A stretch of 64,000 nt of DNA from NCBI RefSeq assembly GCF_014295035.1, contig NZ_CP060404.1:5058501-5122500 (forward strand), written 5' to 3'. Origin of the DNA: Streptomyces buecherae. GTDB taxonomy: Bacteria > Actinomycetota > Actinomycetes > Streptomycetales > Streptomycetaceae. The notes beneath the pieces are model-generated. The model was not told where the DNA came from, did not search any database, and worked only from the letters and a program-made list of their open reading frames with translations. Below, one piece after another: positions 8,245-17,187 of the stretch (positions are counted from its first letter, which is position 1; each line of letters opens with the position of its first letter). The translations under genes and the position numbers were made by a program.

Positions 8245-8799
8245 ATGACGACATCGGAATCACCGGCCCGCCGCCGTGGGACCAGGCTCTCCGTGGCGCA
8301 CGGCACGGCGGCGGGGGCCGTCTGTGTCCTGGCCATCGCCGCCGCGCTGACCGGCTGCGGCTCCGACTCGGGCGGCGACACGGGGGCGCCCGGGCCGACC
8401 ACACCCTCGCGTTCGGCCGAACCGTCGCCCGCCTCGCCCACGCCCTCGCCCACGAGGCCCTCCGCGTCGCCGTCGCCGACCGAGGTGAAGCCGGTGAAGC
8501 CGATGAAGCCGTCGTCACCGGCCGAGTTGCGGTCGTGCGCGGACGGAAGCTGCACGGTCATCGTGACCAAGGGCACCGAACTCCCGCGCGCCGCCGGCCT
8601 GCGCGCGGGACCGTTCACGGTGGGCGCCGTCAGCGGCGAGGGCGTGGACATCAGCTCGGTCGACCCGAGCGGATTCACCTCCAACCTGCTCGGGCAGCGC
8701 CCCGACCAGGGCGGGCCCGCCACCATCAACGAACTGTCGATCTCCGTTCTCGCCATTACGGGGGACACCGCGAAGCTGCGGCTCTTCCCGGCGAAGTAG
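8245..8799 (+). CDS. Secreted lipoprotein of unknown function
   Basis: A 184-residue exported protein. The N-terminus has twin arginines (RRRGTR), a hydrophobic stretch and a lipobox LTGC near residue 35, so it is anchored to the outer face of the membrane by a diacylglyceryl cysteine. A Ser/Pro/Thr-rich spacer of about 50 residues follows, then a domain with a CADGSC pair that may be disulfide bonded. The C-terminal domain (GTELPRAAGL and LSISVLAITGDTAKLRLFP) is not recognised. Confidence 0.8.
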   Translation: MTTSESPARRRGTRLSVAHGTAAGAVCVLAIAAALTGCGSDSGGDTGAPGPTTPSRSAEPSPASPTPSPTRPSASPSPTEVKPVKPMKPSSPAELRSCADGSCTVIVTKGTELPRAAGLRAGPFTVGAVSGEGVDISSVDPSGFTSNLLGQRPDQGGPATINELSISVLAITGDTAKLRLFPAK

Positions 8800-8949
8800 C
8801 GCGAGCCCCGGCGGCGAGTGCCGTCCCGGCGCCGCCGCCGGGAACCTCCAGCGGTACGTGGAGCGCGAGTTGACCCACGACGGGCCACGGCTCTCCGCAG
8901 CCCGTCGACTCGGTGCCGCACGCCGGTCTCGGGCCCCGGACACCTGGAC

Positions 8950-8980
8950 CGGGCTGACGGCCCCGCGACCCGTCAGCCCG
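8950..8980 (-). terminator. Hairpin overlapping the amidohydrolase stop codon
   Basis: CGGGCTGACGG (8950-8960) pairs perfectly with 8970-8980 across a 9-nt loop. The TGA of the amidohydrolase (8973-8975) lies in the stem. The hairpin sits between convergent genes and could act in both directions. Confidence 0.6.
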
Positions 8981-10775
8981 CGGCGCCCTCGTACACCACC
9001 CGCCCGTCGAAGACGGTCATCGACACCGGCACGGAGGTGATGTCCTCCGGGGGCGTGGTACGCAGGTTGGCGCCGAGCGCGCACAGGTCGGCCACCTTGC
9101 CCACGCTCACCGAGCCCTTCCAACCCTGGGCGAAGTCCTGCCAGGCGCCGGCGGTGGTGTAGGCGGCCAGGGCCTGGTCCAGGGTGAGGCGTTGGTCCGG
9201 GCCGTGCACCTCGCCGCAGGCGCCGACGCGGGTCACCAGGGCCCGTACGCCCGCCCGCCAGTCGGGCTCGTTGACCGGGGCGTCCGAGCTGCCGACGAAG
9301 GGCACCCCGGCGTCGACCACCGAGCGCCACGGCAGGAACCCGTCACCCTCCGGACCCTGGGCCGCGCCGTGCACCACGTTCGCCCAGCTCTGGGCCTGCG
9401 GCCCGAGGCCGATCCGGTGCTCGGCCATGGTCGGCAACAGGCTCGTCGGGACGAACGGGCCGTGCATGACGACGTGTCGGGCGTCGGGCCGTGGGTGGCT
9501 GCGCAGCGCGGCGACGAACGCCTCCACGACGGTGGGCACCCAGCGGTAGCAGTGCACGCCCAACTGGTAGCCCGCCGCGTGCGCGATCCGGATCATCTCG
9601 GTCAGCTCGGCGGCCCGCTCCTCGTTCGTGTCCCCCTCCACCAGCAGGTCGCCGCCGCTGTCGGAGAACAGCTTGACGCCGCGTACCGCCAACCGGCGCG
9701 GGTCGACGCCGGTCGGCGGCGTGAAGTCGCGCAGCGCCGCGTCGACCGCGGCGGCGGACCCGCCGGACTGGGAGCAGGGCAGGAAGAGCGTGCTCACCCG
9801 CGCCCGCAACTCGCCGGATCGCGCCAGGTCCGCGTACGCGTGCAGGGTCTCCATCCCCTGCGTCCCGCCGCCGAGCCCGTCACCGCCGGGGCCCAGACCC
9901 GGGTCGGTGAAGCTCGTGATGCCCTGGGCGTGCAGGCGGGCGACCGCGTCCCGGAGGGCCTCCTTGCGCTCGTCTCGGGACCGGGCCGGCAGCAGCAACT
10001 GCACCAGCGCCTGCGCCCCGTACCGCAACACCCCGGTGGGGCGGCCGTTCGCGTCGTACTCGACCCCCGGCTGTCTGGGGTCGCCGGGGCCGACGTCGGT
10101 GATCCCGGCGAGGGCGAGGGCGCGCGAGTTGACCGCGCTGACGTGGTAGCCGCTGTCCTGGAGGAAGACCGGGTGGTCGGGCGAGACGCGGTCCAGGTCG
10201 TCGCGGTTCGGGCCGCGTTGCTCGGCCAGTCGGCTCGGGTTCCAGCCGGCGCCGCGCACCCACTGCCCGGCCGGTAACCGGCCGGCCTCGGCGGCCACCG
10301 CGGCGACGATGTCGGCGACGGACCTCACCGCCGTCGGGCCGAGGTCGACGACGTACGGCGGCAGGTTCAACCGGTAGACGGCGGCGTGCAGATGGGTGTC
10401 GTTGATGCCGGGGAGCAGGCTGCCGCCGCGCAGGTCGACCACCTCGGTGCCGGGCCCGGTGAACGCGCGGGCGCCGGCGTCGTCGCCGACGTACGCGATG
10501 CGGCCCGCCCGGACGGCGACGGCCGACGCCCTCGGCCGTCGCGGGTCCATCGTGATCACGTCGCCGTTCCGGAAGACCAGGTCGGCCTTGCCCGACGCGG
10601 CGGCGAACGCCGGCCGCGCGCCGACGAACAGCGAGGCCGCCGCCGCGCCGCCGAGCAACCGGCCGGCGTTGCGTCGGGAGATGGCGGGCGCGGAGCGCTC
10701 GTCGGCGGCGGGGCCGGCCGTGGGCTCGGGCCCGGACTCGGGGACCGACTCGGCTGCGGACTCGGATGTGGGCAT
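8973..10775 (-). CDS. Tat-exported amidohydrolase (Amidohydro_3, YtcJ-like)
   Basis: A 600-residue metal-dependent hydrolase of the amidohydrolase superfamily. A Tat signal (SRRNAGRLLGG, then an Ala-rich core and AFA cleavage site) lies at residues about 33-60. The enzyme part shows the urease-like start (ADLVFRNGDVITMDPRRPRA), LPGINDTHLH carrying the first metal histidines, LGVHCYRW, VVMHGPFV and GSSDAPVNEPDW, ending with ADLCALGANLRT and a C-terminal beta strand. Relatives hydrolyse N-acyl or formamide-type bonds; the substrate here is unknown. ATG 10775 is chosen as a start directly before the Tat region; the upstream frame is not conserved-looking. Confidence 0.88.
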   Translation of the reverse strand: MPTSESAAESVPESGPEPTAGPAADERSAPAISRRNAGRLLGGAAAASLFVGARPAFAAASGKADLVFRNGDVITMDPRRPRASAVAVRAGRIAYVGDDAGARAFTGPGTEVVDLRGGSLLPGINDTHLHAAVYRLNLPPYVVDLGPTAVRSVADIVAAVAAEAGRLPAGQWVRGAGWNPSRLAEQRGPNRDDLDRVSPDHPVFLQDSGYHVSAVNSRALALAGITDVGPGDPRQPGVEYDANGRPTGVLRYGAQALVQLLLPARSRDERKEALRDAVARLHAQGITSFTDPGLGPGGDGLGGGTQGMETLHAYADLARSGELRARVSTLFLPCSQSGGSAAAVDAALRDFTPPTGVDPRRLAVRGVKLFSDSGGDLLVEGDTNEERAAELTEMIRIAHAAGYQLGVHCYRWVPTVVEAFVAALRSHPRPDARHVVMHGPFVPTSLLPTMAEHRIGLGPQAQSWANVVHGAAQGPEGDGFLPWRSVVDAGVPFVGSSDAPVNEPDWRAGVRALVTRVGACGEVHGPDQRLTLDQALAAYTTAGAWQDFAQGWKGSVSVGKVADLCALGANLRTTPPEDITSVPVSMTVFDGRVVYEGAAG

Positions 10776-10867
10776 GGGGGAGCCTCTCGTTCGCGGTGCG
10801 TGTGCACGTCGTGACCCAACCAGCGGAGAATTGGCCGTCGGTGGCGCGTACGTCAAGGGCCGGGCCC

Positions 10868-10930
10868 GCGGTCACGCCATCCAGTCCGGCGATCACGCCA
10901 CCGGGCCCGGCGGTCAGGCCACCGTGGCAC
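10868..10930. repeat. Three imperfect 21-bp direct repeats
   Basis: Three consecutive copies of a GGCGATCACGCCACCGGGCC-like unit lie in the 309-bp gap between the amidohydrolase and the Eis-like gene. The region contains no convincing gene. Confidence 0.55.
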
Positions 10931-11084
10931 CCCTCCCGGGCTTCCTCCCCGGCGCCGGGCACGCGCCCGTGGGACCGAACACGCGCCGCTTCCCCGGCGC
11001 TGGCCGGTCGCACGCCGGCGGGCCGGCCCGGTCGGCTGGCGGGACGGACCTGTCGTACGGGAGGACCAGTACGGCACGGGAGGT

Positions 11085-12317
11085 CTAGTACGGCAGGTAG
11101 TAGCTCAGCACGTCCGCCGTGAGCGGCGGGAACAGCGTGTGGAACAGCTCGCGCTGCGTCGCGTACACGTCCGGGCGGAGCCGGGTGAGGCCGGCCATGC
11201 CGTGCGGGCCGAGGAGCAGGGCGGGCAGGTGGTCGGGGGCCACGGCGGCGCCGCCCTTGCCGGGGTACTGGCGCGGGCCGCCCGTGACGACCTCGCCGAG
11301 GCCGTCGGCGAGTACCGGGACGCGGTAGTGGGCGCCGAAGGTGGACAGCACGATGTCGCCGTCGGGCAGGTCGACGCCGGTCGTGGTCAGGCGCCGCCAC
11401 AGCAGCGGACGCAGTCGGTTCAGGAGCGCCGCCGGGTCCGGTACGCGGACGTAGAACTGGTTCGCCCGGCCGCGCGGCGTGTGGTCCACCCACTCCCGCC
11501 AGGCCGAGGCCGCCACGGTGCCGGCCCGGTGGACGACGCGCGGCGCCGCCCCCGGGCACCGGGCCGCGACGCCGCGCAGCAACTCCCGCGCGGCGGCCTC
11601 GTCCACCGCCGCGGCCTCCGCCACCAGCACGCCGTCGCCGGGCGGCGTGGTGCGCGCGGAGGCCACGACGGCGCCGCCCCGCTCCAGCACCCACAGGTCG
11701 CTCGCGTCGTGCCCGAGCAGCCAGCGCCAGCGCGGCGCCGAGTGCGGCACCGCCACGTCGAAGGGGGCCTGGGCCGCGTCCTGGAGCGCCGCGAGGGCGG
11801 GGACGTCGTCGGGCCGCGCGGCGCGCAGCGCGGGCGTGCCGTCGCCGGACGGCGGGACGGTGACGGCGAGCGCGGGCGGGATGTCGATGGCGTACTCGTA
11901 GCCGAACAGCCGGTAGAAGTACGGGATGCCGATCATCACCTGGACGACGTGCCCCCGCGCGGCCGAGCGCTCGTGCGCCCACCCCATGAGCGCCCGCACG
12001 AGCCCCCGCCCCTCGTACGCCCGGTCGGTGGCGACCAACTCCACCTGCCCGGCCGGCAGTCGTACGTCCCCGACCCGGACCTCCTCGTCGAGCAGCGTCG
12101 CCGTCGACACCACCCGATCCCCGTCCACCACCACCGCGCACGCGGACCAGCCGGCGTCGGGATCGGTGACCACCAGCCGGTGGTCGACCGCGTCCTCCTC
12201 CGCACCACGCGCGGCGAGCAACGCCCCGATCTGCTCCAGGTCCCCGGGAACCGTCTCGCGCAGGACGAGTCCATCGGGCAATTCGCGGGGCGCGCACGCG
12301 GCGCGGGTCGTGTTCAC
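11085..12317 (-). CDS. GNAT acetyltransferase of the Eis type
   Basis: A 410-residue acetyltransferase with the tripartite Eis-like layout: an N-terminal GNAT domain with the acetyl-CoA loop (VELVATDRAYEGRGLVRALMGW), a central GNAT-like domain (DDVPALAALQ), and a C-terminal SCP2-like domain (LTADVLSYYLPY). A C-terminal carboxylate next to a tyrosine is a feature of this family, which acetylates amines including aminoglycosides and proteins. GTG 12317 is used because homology begins there; GTG 12353 is an alternative and neither has a good RBS. Confidence 0.85.
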   Translation of the reverse strand: MNTTRAACAPRELPDGLVLRETVPGDLEQIGALLAARGAEEDAVDHRLVVTDPDAGWSACAVVVDGDRVVSTATLLDEEVRVGDVRLPAGQVELVATDRAYEGRGLVRALMGWAHERSAARGHVVQVMIGIPYFYRLFGYEYAIDIPPALAVTVPPSGDGTPALRAARPDDVPALAALQDAAQAPFDVAVPHSAPRWRWLLGHDASDLWVLERGGAVVASARTTPPGDGVLVAEAAAVDEAAARELLRGVAARCPGAAPRVVHRAGTVAASAWREWVDHTPRGRANQFYVRVPDPAALLNRLRPLLWRRLTTTGVDLPDGDIVLSTFGAHYRVPVLADGLGEVVTGGPRQYPGKGGAAVAPDHLPALLLGPHGMAGLTRLRPDVYATQRELFHTLFPPLTADVLSYYLPY

Positions 12318-12614
12318 GGCGGGACTATGACACCCGGGCCGGCTGCCGGTCACGGGGTTTTCGCAGGTGGGGTGGGGAGTGGATGGGGAGTGGGGGCTGG
12401 GCCGTGGGCGCTCTGGGCGTGCACCCGCGCGCCGGGCGGAGGGCGTTGTGGGGGCCCGGCCGCGGCCGCGAAACTAGGCGAGCCGAGCGACAACGCCCGT
12501 GCGCTGCCCGCACGTTCGCATCGGCCCCGCGTGCGGGCGTACCCGTAGGGCTGCGACACGAGCCTCGCTCTCACCCGGCCCTCCCGGGCCACCTCACGAC
12601 GTACGGAGGCACAG

Positions 12615-12767
12615 ATGACCGCGCGGGACACGTCCACACGCCCCCAGCGGGGCCACGGCGGCGGTGACGAGGACGGCGACGGCCACCCCGGGCAGCCGTG
12701 GCAGCCGACGGACGAGCCCCACCCGGACGGATCGACGCCCCCCGGCGACGGGACGCACCGCAAGTGA
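12615..12767 (+). CDS. 50-residue Asp-Gly-rich peptide coupled to a PIMT-like methyltransferase
   Basis: A very short gene with a good RBS (GGAGG, 12605-12609) and ATG 12615. Its TGA (12765-12767) overlaps the GTG of the next gene as GTGA, so translation is coupled. The peptide is hydrophilic and has no signal. It contains four Asp-Gly dipeptides (residues 20-21, 22-23, 38-39, 45-46) and ends PPGDGTHRK. Asp-Gly is the sequence most prone to aspartimide/isoaspartate formation, the chemistry of the downstream enzyme family. It could be a substrate of that enzyme, or only a leader ORF that promotes translation of the methyltransferase. Its existence is supported by RBS, coupling and composition, and its function is inferred. 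Confidence 0.6.
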   Translation: MTARDTSTRPQRGHGGGDEDGDGHPGQPWQPTDEPHPDGSTPPGDGTHRK

Positions 12768-13987
12768 CGCGGAAGGCCGAAGCGGCACCCGGCCCCGCAG
12801 GGACATGCCACCCCGCAGGGGGAAGGCCGGCGCGGCTCGCCCCGCACACCCTCGCCGCGCGGGACGCCTGGGCCTCGACGCTGGAGGCCGTGCCGCGCTC
12901 CCGCTTCCTGCCCGACCTCATATGGCCCCATGACATGGCGACCGGCGAGACCACCTCGGTCGACAGGGCGCGGGACCCGCGGGCGTGGCAGCGGCACGCC
13001 GACGCGGACGAGCCCATCGTCACCCAGTGGGACGACGGCAACCACCGGGGCGAAGCGCCCGGACGGTCGTTCACCTCGTCCTCGTCCATGCCCAGCCTCG
13101 TCTCCGCGATGCTGGCCGACCTCGACGCGCGGCCGGGACAGCGCGCGCTGGAGATCGGCACGGGCACCGGCTGGAACGCGGCCCTGCTGGCGCACCGGCT
13201 GGGCGCGGAGAACGTCGTCACCATCGAGGTGGACCGGGCCGTGGCCGATGAGGCCCGGCGGCGCCTGACGGACTTCGGGCTGCCGGTGCGGGTGGTGCAC
13301 GGCGACGGCTTCCTCGGGCACGCCGACGGGGCACCGTACGACCGCCTGATCGCCACCTGCGGGCTGCGCCAGATCCCGTACGCCTGGGTGGTGCAGGTGC
13401 GGCCGGGCGGAGTGCTGCTCGTGCCGTGGGGGACGTACTACGGGCCGGGCGAGGCGACGGCGCGCCTGGTGGTCGCGCCGGACGGACGCGGCGCCAGTGG
13501 CCCGTTCACCCGGCCCGTGGCCTTCATGCGGATGCGCTCCCAGCGGCTGGTCTGGCCGCGACACGACGACTACGTCCCACCCGGCGCCCTACCGGCCGCC
13601 GACACCTCGTCCACCGCGCTGACGGAGGCCCAACTCCTCGGCACGGGAAGCTTCGACGCGGTCGACTTCGCACTCGGGCTGCGGGTGCCCCACGTCGCCA
13701 GGAACGTCGATCGCAAGCACGACGGGCAGCGGGCCGTCTGGTTCTACGGGCTCACGGACCGCTCCTGGGCCGTCGTGGTCTTCCGGGACGACCGCGAGCG
13801 GGCCAAGGTCTACCAGGCCGGACCACGTCGGCTGTGGGACGAGGTGGCGGACGCCCACGCCTGGTGGGTGGCCCAGGGAGAGCCCGCGTACGACCGGTTC
13901 GGCCTCACGGTGGACGAGCGCGGCCAGCACGTCTGGCTGGACGACCCTGGTCAGGTCATCAACCGACCGCGGGAGGCGTCGGGTTGA
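12764..13987 (+). CDS. Protein-L-isoaspartate O-methyltransferase-like enzyme
   Basis: A 407-residue class I SAM methyltransferase of the PIMT group. The fold starts with SSSSMPSLVSAMLADLDARPG, followed by the SAM loop LEIGTGTGWNAALLAHRLG, VVTIEVDRAVADEARRRL, GDGFLGH and the late strand VQVRPGGVLLVPWG. An extra C-terminal region of about 150 residues distinguishes it from housekeeping PIMT and resembles the PIMT homologues that tailor RiPPs (lanthipeptides, lasso peptides, graspetides) in actinobacteria. No ATP-grasp, cyclase or LanM gene is adjacent. The start GTG 12764 overlaps the stop of the Asp-Gly-rich peptide. Confidence 0.85.
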   Translation: MTRKAEAAPGPAGTCHPAGGRPARLAPHTLAARDAWASTLEAVPRSRFLPDLIWPHDMATGETTSVDRARDPRAWQRHADADEPIVTQWDDGNHRGEAPGRSFTSSSSMPSLVSAMLADLDARPGQRALEIGTGTGWNAALLAHRLGAENVVTIEVDRAVADEARRRLTDFGLPVRVVHGDGFLGHADGAPYDRLIATCGLRQIPYAWVVQVRPGGVLLVPWGTYYGPGEATARLVVAPDGRGASGPFTRPVAFMRMRSQRLVWPRHDDYVPPGALPAADTSSTALTEAQLLGTGSFDAVDFALGLRVPHVARNVDRKHDGQRAVWFYGLTDRSWAVVVFRDDRERAKVYQAGPRRLWDEVADAHAWWVAQGEPAYDRFGLTVDERGQHVWLDDPGQVINRPREASG

Positions 13988-14167
13988 CGGGTGAACGGGT
14001 GTGAGACGCGCGGCCGGGCCGCCGTCGCTCCCCGGCCGTGGCGATCGCGCCGTGATCCGTGCCCGTCGGTTTATGCGCGTACGCGACTAGCGGCGCGACG
14101 GCCTTGTGGAGCGGGCGCGACACTCCGTAACTCCCAAGCCCCGGTCTTACGGGGCGTACCGGCCGAC

Positions 14168-14270
14168 GAGAGGCCGGCCAGCCGACGAGTGGCCGGCCAG
14201 CCGACGCCACGTCAGCACCGGTCAGCACCAGCCAGCCCCAGATCAGCACCAGTCAGCCCCAGATCAGCAC
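14168..14270. repeat. Short direct repeats downstream of the PIMT gene
   Basis: Two 19-bp copies of a GAGWGGCCGGCCAGCCGAC unit (14168-14205) are followed by two 21-bp-spaced copies of CAGCCCCAGATCAGCACCAG (from 14233 and 14254). They lie in a 425-bp gene-free gap between convergent genes. The function is unknown. Confidence 0.6.
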
Positions 14271-14311
14271 GCGTGGCGGCGGCGGGCCGCCGTGGGCCGT
14301 GGAAGCAGGGA

Positions 14312-14337
14312 GGGGCCAGACCCGAAGGTCTGGCCCC
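14312..14337 (-). terminator. Terminator downstream of terD
   Basis: A perfect 11-bp stem GGGGCCAGACC / GGTCTGGCCCC with a CGAA tetraloop, about 75 bp past the terD stop and between convergent genes. Confidence 0.85.
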
Positions 14338-14412
14338 TGGCCTGGGGATTCCTCGACTCATCGAGGTGGCGGGCGGTGAGCCCGTCCCCTACTCAGACGG
14401 TGAGGTCGAGTC

Positions 14413-14988
14413 TCAGACGTTGACGCCAAAGTCCTGCGCGATGCCCGTGAGGCCGGAGGCGTAGCCCTGGCCGACGGCGCGGAACTTCCACTCGGCGCCG
14501 TTGCGGTACAGCTCGCCGAAGACCATGGCGGTCTCGGTCGCCGCGTCCTCGCTCAGGTCGTAGCGGGCGATCTCCACGCCACCGGCCTGGTTGAGGATGC
14601 GGATGTACGCGTTGCGCACCTGGCCGAAGTTCTGGCTGCGGCTCTCGGCGTCGTAGATGGAGACCGGGAAGACGATCTTCTCGACGTCGGCGGGCAGGCC
14701 GGCCAGGTTGACGTTGATCTGCTCGTCGTCGCCCTCGCCCTCACCGGTGACGTTGTCACCGGTGTGCACGATCGACTGGTCCGGCGTCGCCTTGTTGTTG
14801 AAGAAGACGAAGTGCTGGTCCGAGTAGACCTTGCCGCTCGGGTTCACGGCGATGGCGCTGGCGTCCAGGTCGAAGTCCTGGCCGGTGGTGGTGCGGACGT
14901 CCCAGCCGAGGCCCACCGTGACGGCGGTCAGGCCCGGTGCCTCCTTGGTGAGCGAGACGTTGCCGCCCTTGGACAGGCTTACAGCCAT
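14413..14988 (-). CDS. terD: TerD-family tellurium resistance / stress protein
   Basis: A 191-residue cytoplasmic calcium-binding TerD protein. The sequence follows the family throughout: LSKGGNVSLTKEAPGLTAVTVGLGWD, DFDLDASA, FFNNKATPD, GDDEQINVNLAGLP, VFPVSIYDAESRSQNFGQVRNAYIRI and LSEDAATETAMVFGELYRNGAEWKFRAVGQGY. The acidic clusters are the calcium sites. In Streptomyces, TerD paralogues affect calcium-dependent development and stress. The gene stands alone with its own terminator. Confidence 0.95.
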   Translation of the reverse strand: MAVSLSKGGNVSLTKEAPGLTAVTVGLGWDVRTTTGQDFDLDASAIAVNPSGKVYSDQHFVFFNNKATPDQSIVHTGDNVTGEGEGDDEQINVNLAGLPADVEKIVFPVSIYDAESRSQNFGQVRNAYIRILNQAGGVEIARYDLSEDAATETAMVFGELYRNGAEWKFRAVGQGYASGLTGIAQDFGVNV

Positions 14989-15263
14989 GGGGTGTCCCCT
15001 TCTTGTACTGGTCGATGGTCGGTCTTCGTGACGACCACGAAGCTACCGTCACCCCTCACAACGCCAGCAGGGGACCGCAGGGTTCCAGCCCCCTTTACTT
15101 TCTTTGCCAAACTCTGGCGGTACGGAGTGAATCGTTCCGCTTTTGGTCGGGGTGGAGGCCGCACGTGGCGGGCTCAGCCGGTGGCGGGGTGCGCCGGGCG
15201 CGTGGCGCGGGGCGGGCGGGAAATGCGGGTGACGGGAGCGCGTCAACGCGGGAGCATGGGGGC

Positions 15264-15692
15264 ATGCCCGGGCCCTATGTCATCCGTGGCTCGGTCTCCC
15301 TGCCGGAGGCCGAGCTGATCTGGCGTTTCTCCCGTTCGTCGGGGCCCGGCGGGCAGCACGTCAACACCAGTGACAGCCAGGTGGAGCTGCGGTTCGACCT
15401 GGCCGCGACCGAGGCGTTGCCGCCCGTGTGGAAGGAGCGCGCGCTCCAGCGGCTGGCCGGGCGGCTGGTGAACGGCGTGGTGTCCGTGCGGGCGTCGGAG
15501 CACCGCTCCCAGTGGCGCAACCGCGAGACCGCGGCCGTCCGCTTGGCCTCCCTGCTCGCCGAGGCCACCGCGCCGCCCCCCAAGCCGCGCCGCCCCACCC
15601 GCATCCCGCGCGGCATCAACGAGCGCCGGCTGCGCGAGAAGAAGCAGCGCGGCGACACCAAGCGGGGCCGTTCCGGGCGCGACTGGCACTAG
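15264..15692 (+). CDS. arfB: Alternative ribosome-rescue factor ArfB (peptidyl-tRNA hydrolase)
   Basis: A 142-residue class I release-factor-like protein lacking codon-recognition domains. The catalytic GGQ is at residues 29-31 in SSGPGGQHVNTSDSQVELR, with a later RSQWRNRETA segment. The tail is very basic (RRPTRIPRGINERRLREKKQRGDTKRG), which in this family enters the empty mRNA channel of stalled ribosomes. It therefore hydrolyses peptidyl-tRNA on non-stop complexes. ATG 15264 is the start matching the family N-terminus. Confidence 0.93.
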   Translation: MPGPYVIRGSVSLPEAELIWRFSRSSGPGGQHVNTSDSQVELRFDLAATEALPPVWKERALQRLAGRLVNGVVSVRASEHRSQWRNRETAAVRLASLLAEATAPPPKPRRPTRIPRGINERRLREKKQRGDTKRGRSGRDWH

Positions 15693-16406
15693 CCCTCTCG
15701 TGCGGGCCCCGGACTGTCTCGTACGGGCCGCGGAACCGTCGTCGTACGGCGCCGGGGATCCCGTCTCCGCCGCCCCACGAGAAACGGTTTCCCCGCCCGA
15801 TCGCGCCGGCGCCCGGCCGTACGGGAGTGCGCCGACCACCCGTTTCCCGGGGAAATCGTGGCGCCTCCGGGAGCGGAATTGCCGGCTATTGCCAGGGTGG
15901 ATCACAAAGCGCCGGCGGCCCGCCGCGCGGCGATATCGGGGCGCCATTACGGGCCCGGCCGCTTCTCGTATGCGAACAGCCGTACGTACCACCGGCGCTG
16001 CCCGGTCGGGCGCTTAGCGCCGCTGCCACGGCAGTTGCGCCAGGCATATCACGCACACCCGTTCCCGACAGCGAGAGCGTGCTGTCCGACACCCCTTCCG
16101 GTACGGAATCGAGCATGCCATCGCGCCGCCCGGCCGAGTGTGCCAAGGGGCGCGGGACGCCCGCCGCGCGCCGGGTCGGCGGCGGGCGTGTGAGCGGTCG
16201 CGCGAGCGGTGCGGGTGGTACGGGCGGCGCGAGGAGCCATGCGCGCGTCGGCCCTTGGCGCCCTCCCCGGCGAGGTGACGTGCGGAGGTGTCGGTCCGGC
16301 CACCCTTGCCCCCTTATGCCCGCGGGCGAACCCCCACCCGCGGAGCGACGACGTTGAGCTGAAGGGTAGCTGATGGTCTGTCAGTTACGTCAGGAGAGGG
16401 CTCGGC
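15693..16406. other. Gene-free region
   Basis: About 700 bp after arfB without a convincing gene. The open frames (for example minus strand 15886-16146) lack RBS and recognisable sequence. There is no tRNA-like or riboswitch-like pattern. The region may simply be a long convergent intergenic stretch. Confidence 0.4.
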
Positions 16407-16432
16407 CCGTGGGGCGGGTTCGGGCCCCACGG
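16407..16432 (-). terminator. Hairpin downstream of the flavin reductase gene
   Basis: CCGTGGGGC pairs with GCCCCACGG across the 8-nt loop GGGTTCGG, 60-85 bp past the stop. Confidence 0.6.
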
Positions 16433-16491
16433 GGCGCAGGGGAACACGGGGGCGTGGGAGGCCCCAGGGGTGCGCGCGGCCCCGGCGCGGC

Positions 16492-17187
16492 TCAGCTCAG
16501 GTGGCGGTACCGGCCGCGGAAGTACGTCAGCGGGCCGCCCGCCGCGCTGGGCGTGTGAGCCGTCAGGACGCGGGCGATCACCAGGACGTGGTCGCCCGCC
16601 TGGACGCGCTGCTCCGTACGGCACTCCAGGGTCGCCAGCGCGCCGCTGATCAGCGGCGCGCCGGACGCCTCGCCACGGGTGTGGGACAGCTCCTCGAACA
16701 GCAGCCGGTCGCTGACCCGGCCCTTCATCGCGAACCGGCCCGCGATCTGCCGCTGGCCCTCGGCGAGCAGCGACACCGCCCACAGCGGCTGCCGCTCCAG
16801 CACGTCGTCCATCCGCGACCCGTTGCGGACGCTCACCATCACCAGCGGCGGGTCCAGCGAGACCGACAGGAAGGCCGTGGCGGTCATGCCGACGTCCTCG
16901 CCGCGCGGTCCCTCCTCCTCGTCGTGCGCCGTCACCAACACCACGCCGGCCGCCAGCCGCGCCAGGGCGGCCCGGAACTCGTCCTCGCTCACCCCACCAG
17001 CATGCGGGACGGCGCGCCCCGGCTCCGCCCGGGGCATGGCGCCCGGGGCGGGCGTGGCCTCCGGGGCGCTCGGGGCGCCAGGGGTGCCCGGGGCGGCGGC
17101 CGAGGCGGCGCCTGGGTCGGACGGGGCGGATGGGACCGAAGAGGACGAGGTTCGCAACACGCCTTCGACGCTAACCCCCCGCCCCAC
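16492..17187 (-). CDS. Flavin reductase-like FMN-binding protein
   Basis: A flavin reductase (Flavin_Reduct) domain protein that would supply reduced FMN/FAD to a monooxygenase. The domain begins at SEDEFRAALARLAAGVVLVTA and shows GMTATAFLSVSLDPPLVMVSV (flavin-binding strand-loop), LAEGQRQIAGRFA and LSGALATLEC-like segments, ending TYFRGRYRHLS. The first 65 residues from GTG 17187 are Ala/Pro/Ser-rich and probably disordered. ATG 17037 would give a 181-residue protein of more usual size and is a real alternative. No monooxygenase partner is adjacent. Confidence 0.82.
   Translation of the reverse strand: MGRGVSVEGVLRTSSSSVPSAPSDPGAASAAAPGTPGAPSAPEATPAPGAMPRAEPGRAVPHAGGVSEDEFRAALARLAAGVVLVTAHDEEEGPRGEDVGMTATAFLSVSLDPPLVMVSVRNGSRMDDVLERQPLWAVSLLAEGQRQIAGRFAMKGRVSDRLLFEELSHTRGEASGAPLISGALATLECRTEQRVQAGDHVLVIARVLTAHTPSAAGGPLTYFRGRYRHLS

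Noticed and set aside
7419..8873. Long plus-strand open frame (484 codons) across the 7.5-8.9 kb region
   Set aside because: It runs antisense to one gene and out of frame with the lipoprotein gene. Its sequence is Arg/Gly-rich shadow with no RBS or domain.
11079..11094. GGTCTAGTACGG near the Eis-like stop as a DasR site
   Set aside because: Only the GGTCTAG half matches, and it lies at the 3' end of a gene, not in a promoter.
11139..12548. Plus-strand 469-codon frame opposite the Eis-like gene
   Set aside because: Composition is typical of the antisense of a high-GC gene; the minus-strand protein is a clear acetyltransferase.
15886..16146. 86-codon minus-strand frame in the gap after arfB
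   Set aside because: No RBS, no recognisable sequence, and ordinary shadow composition in a long gene-free stretch.
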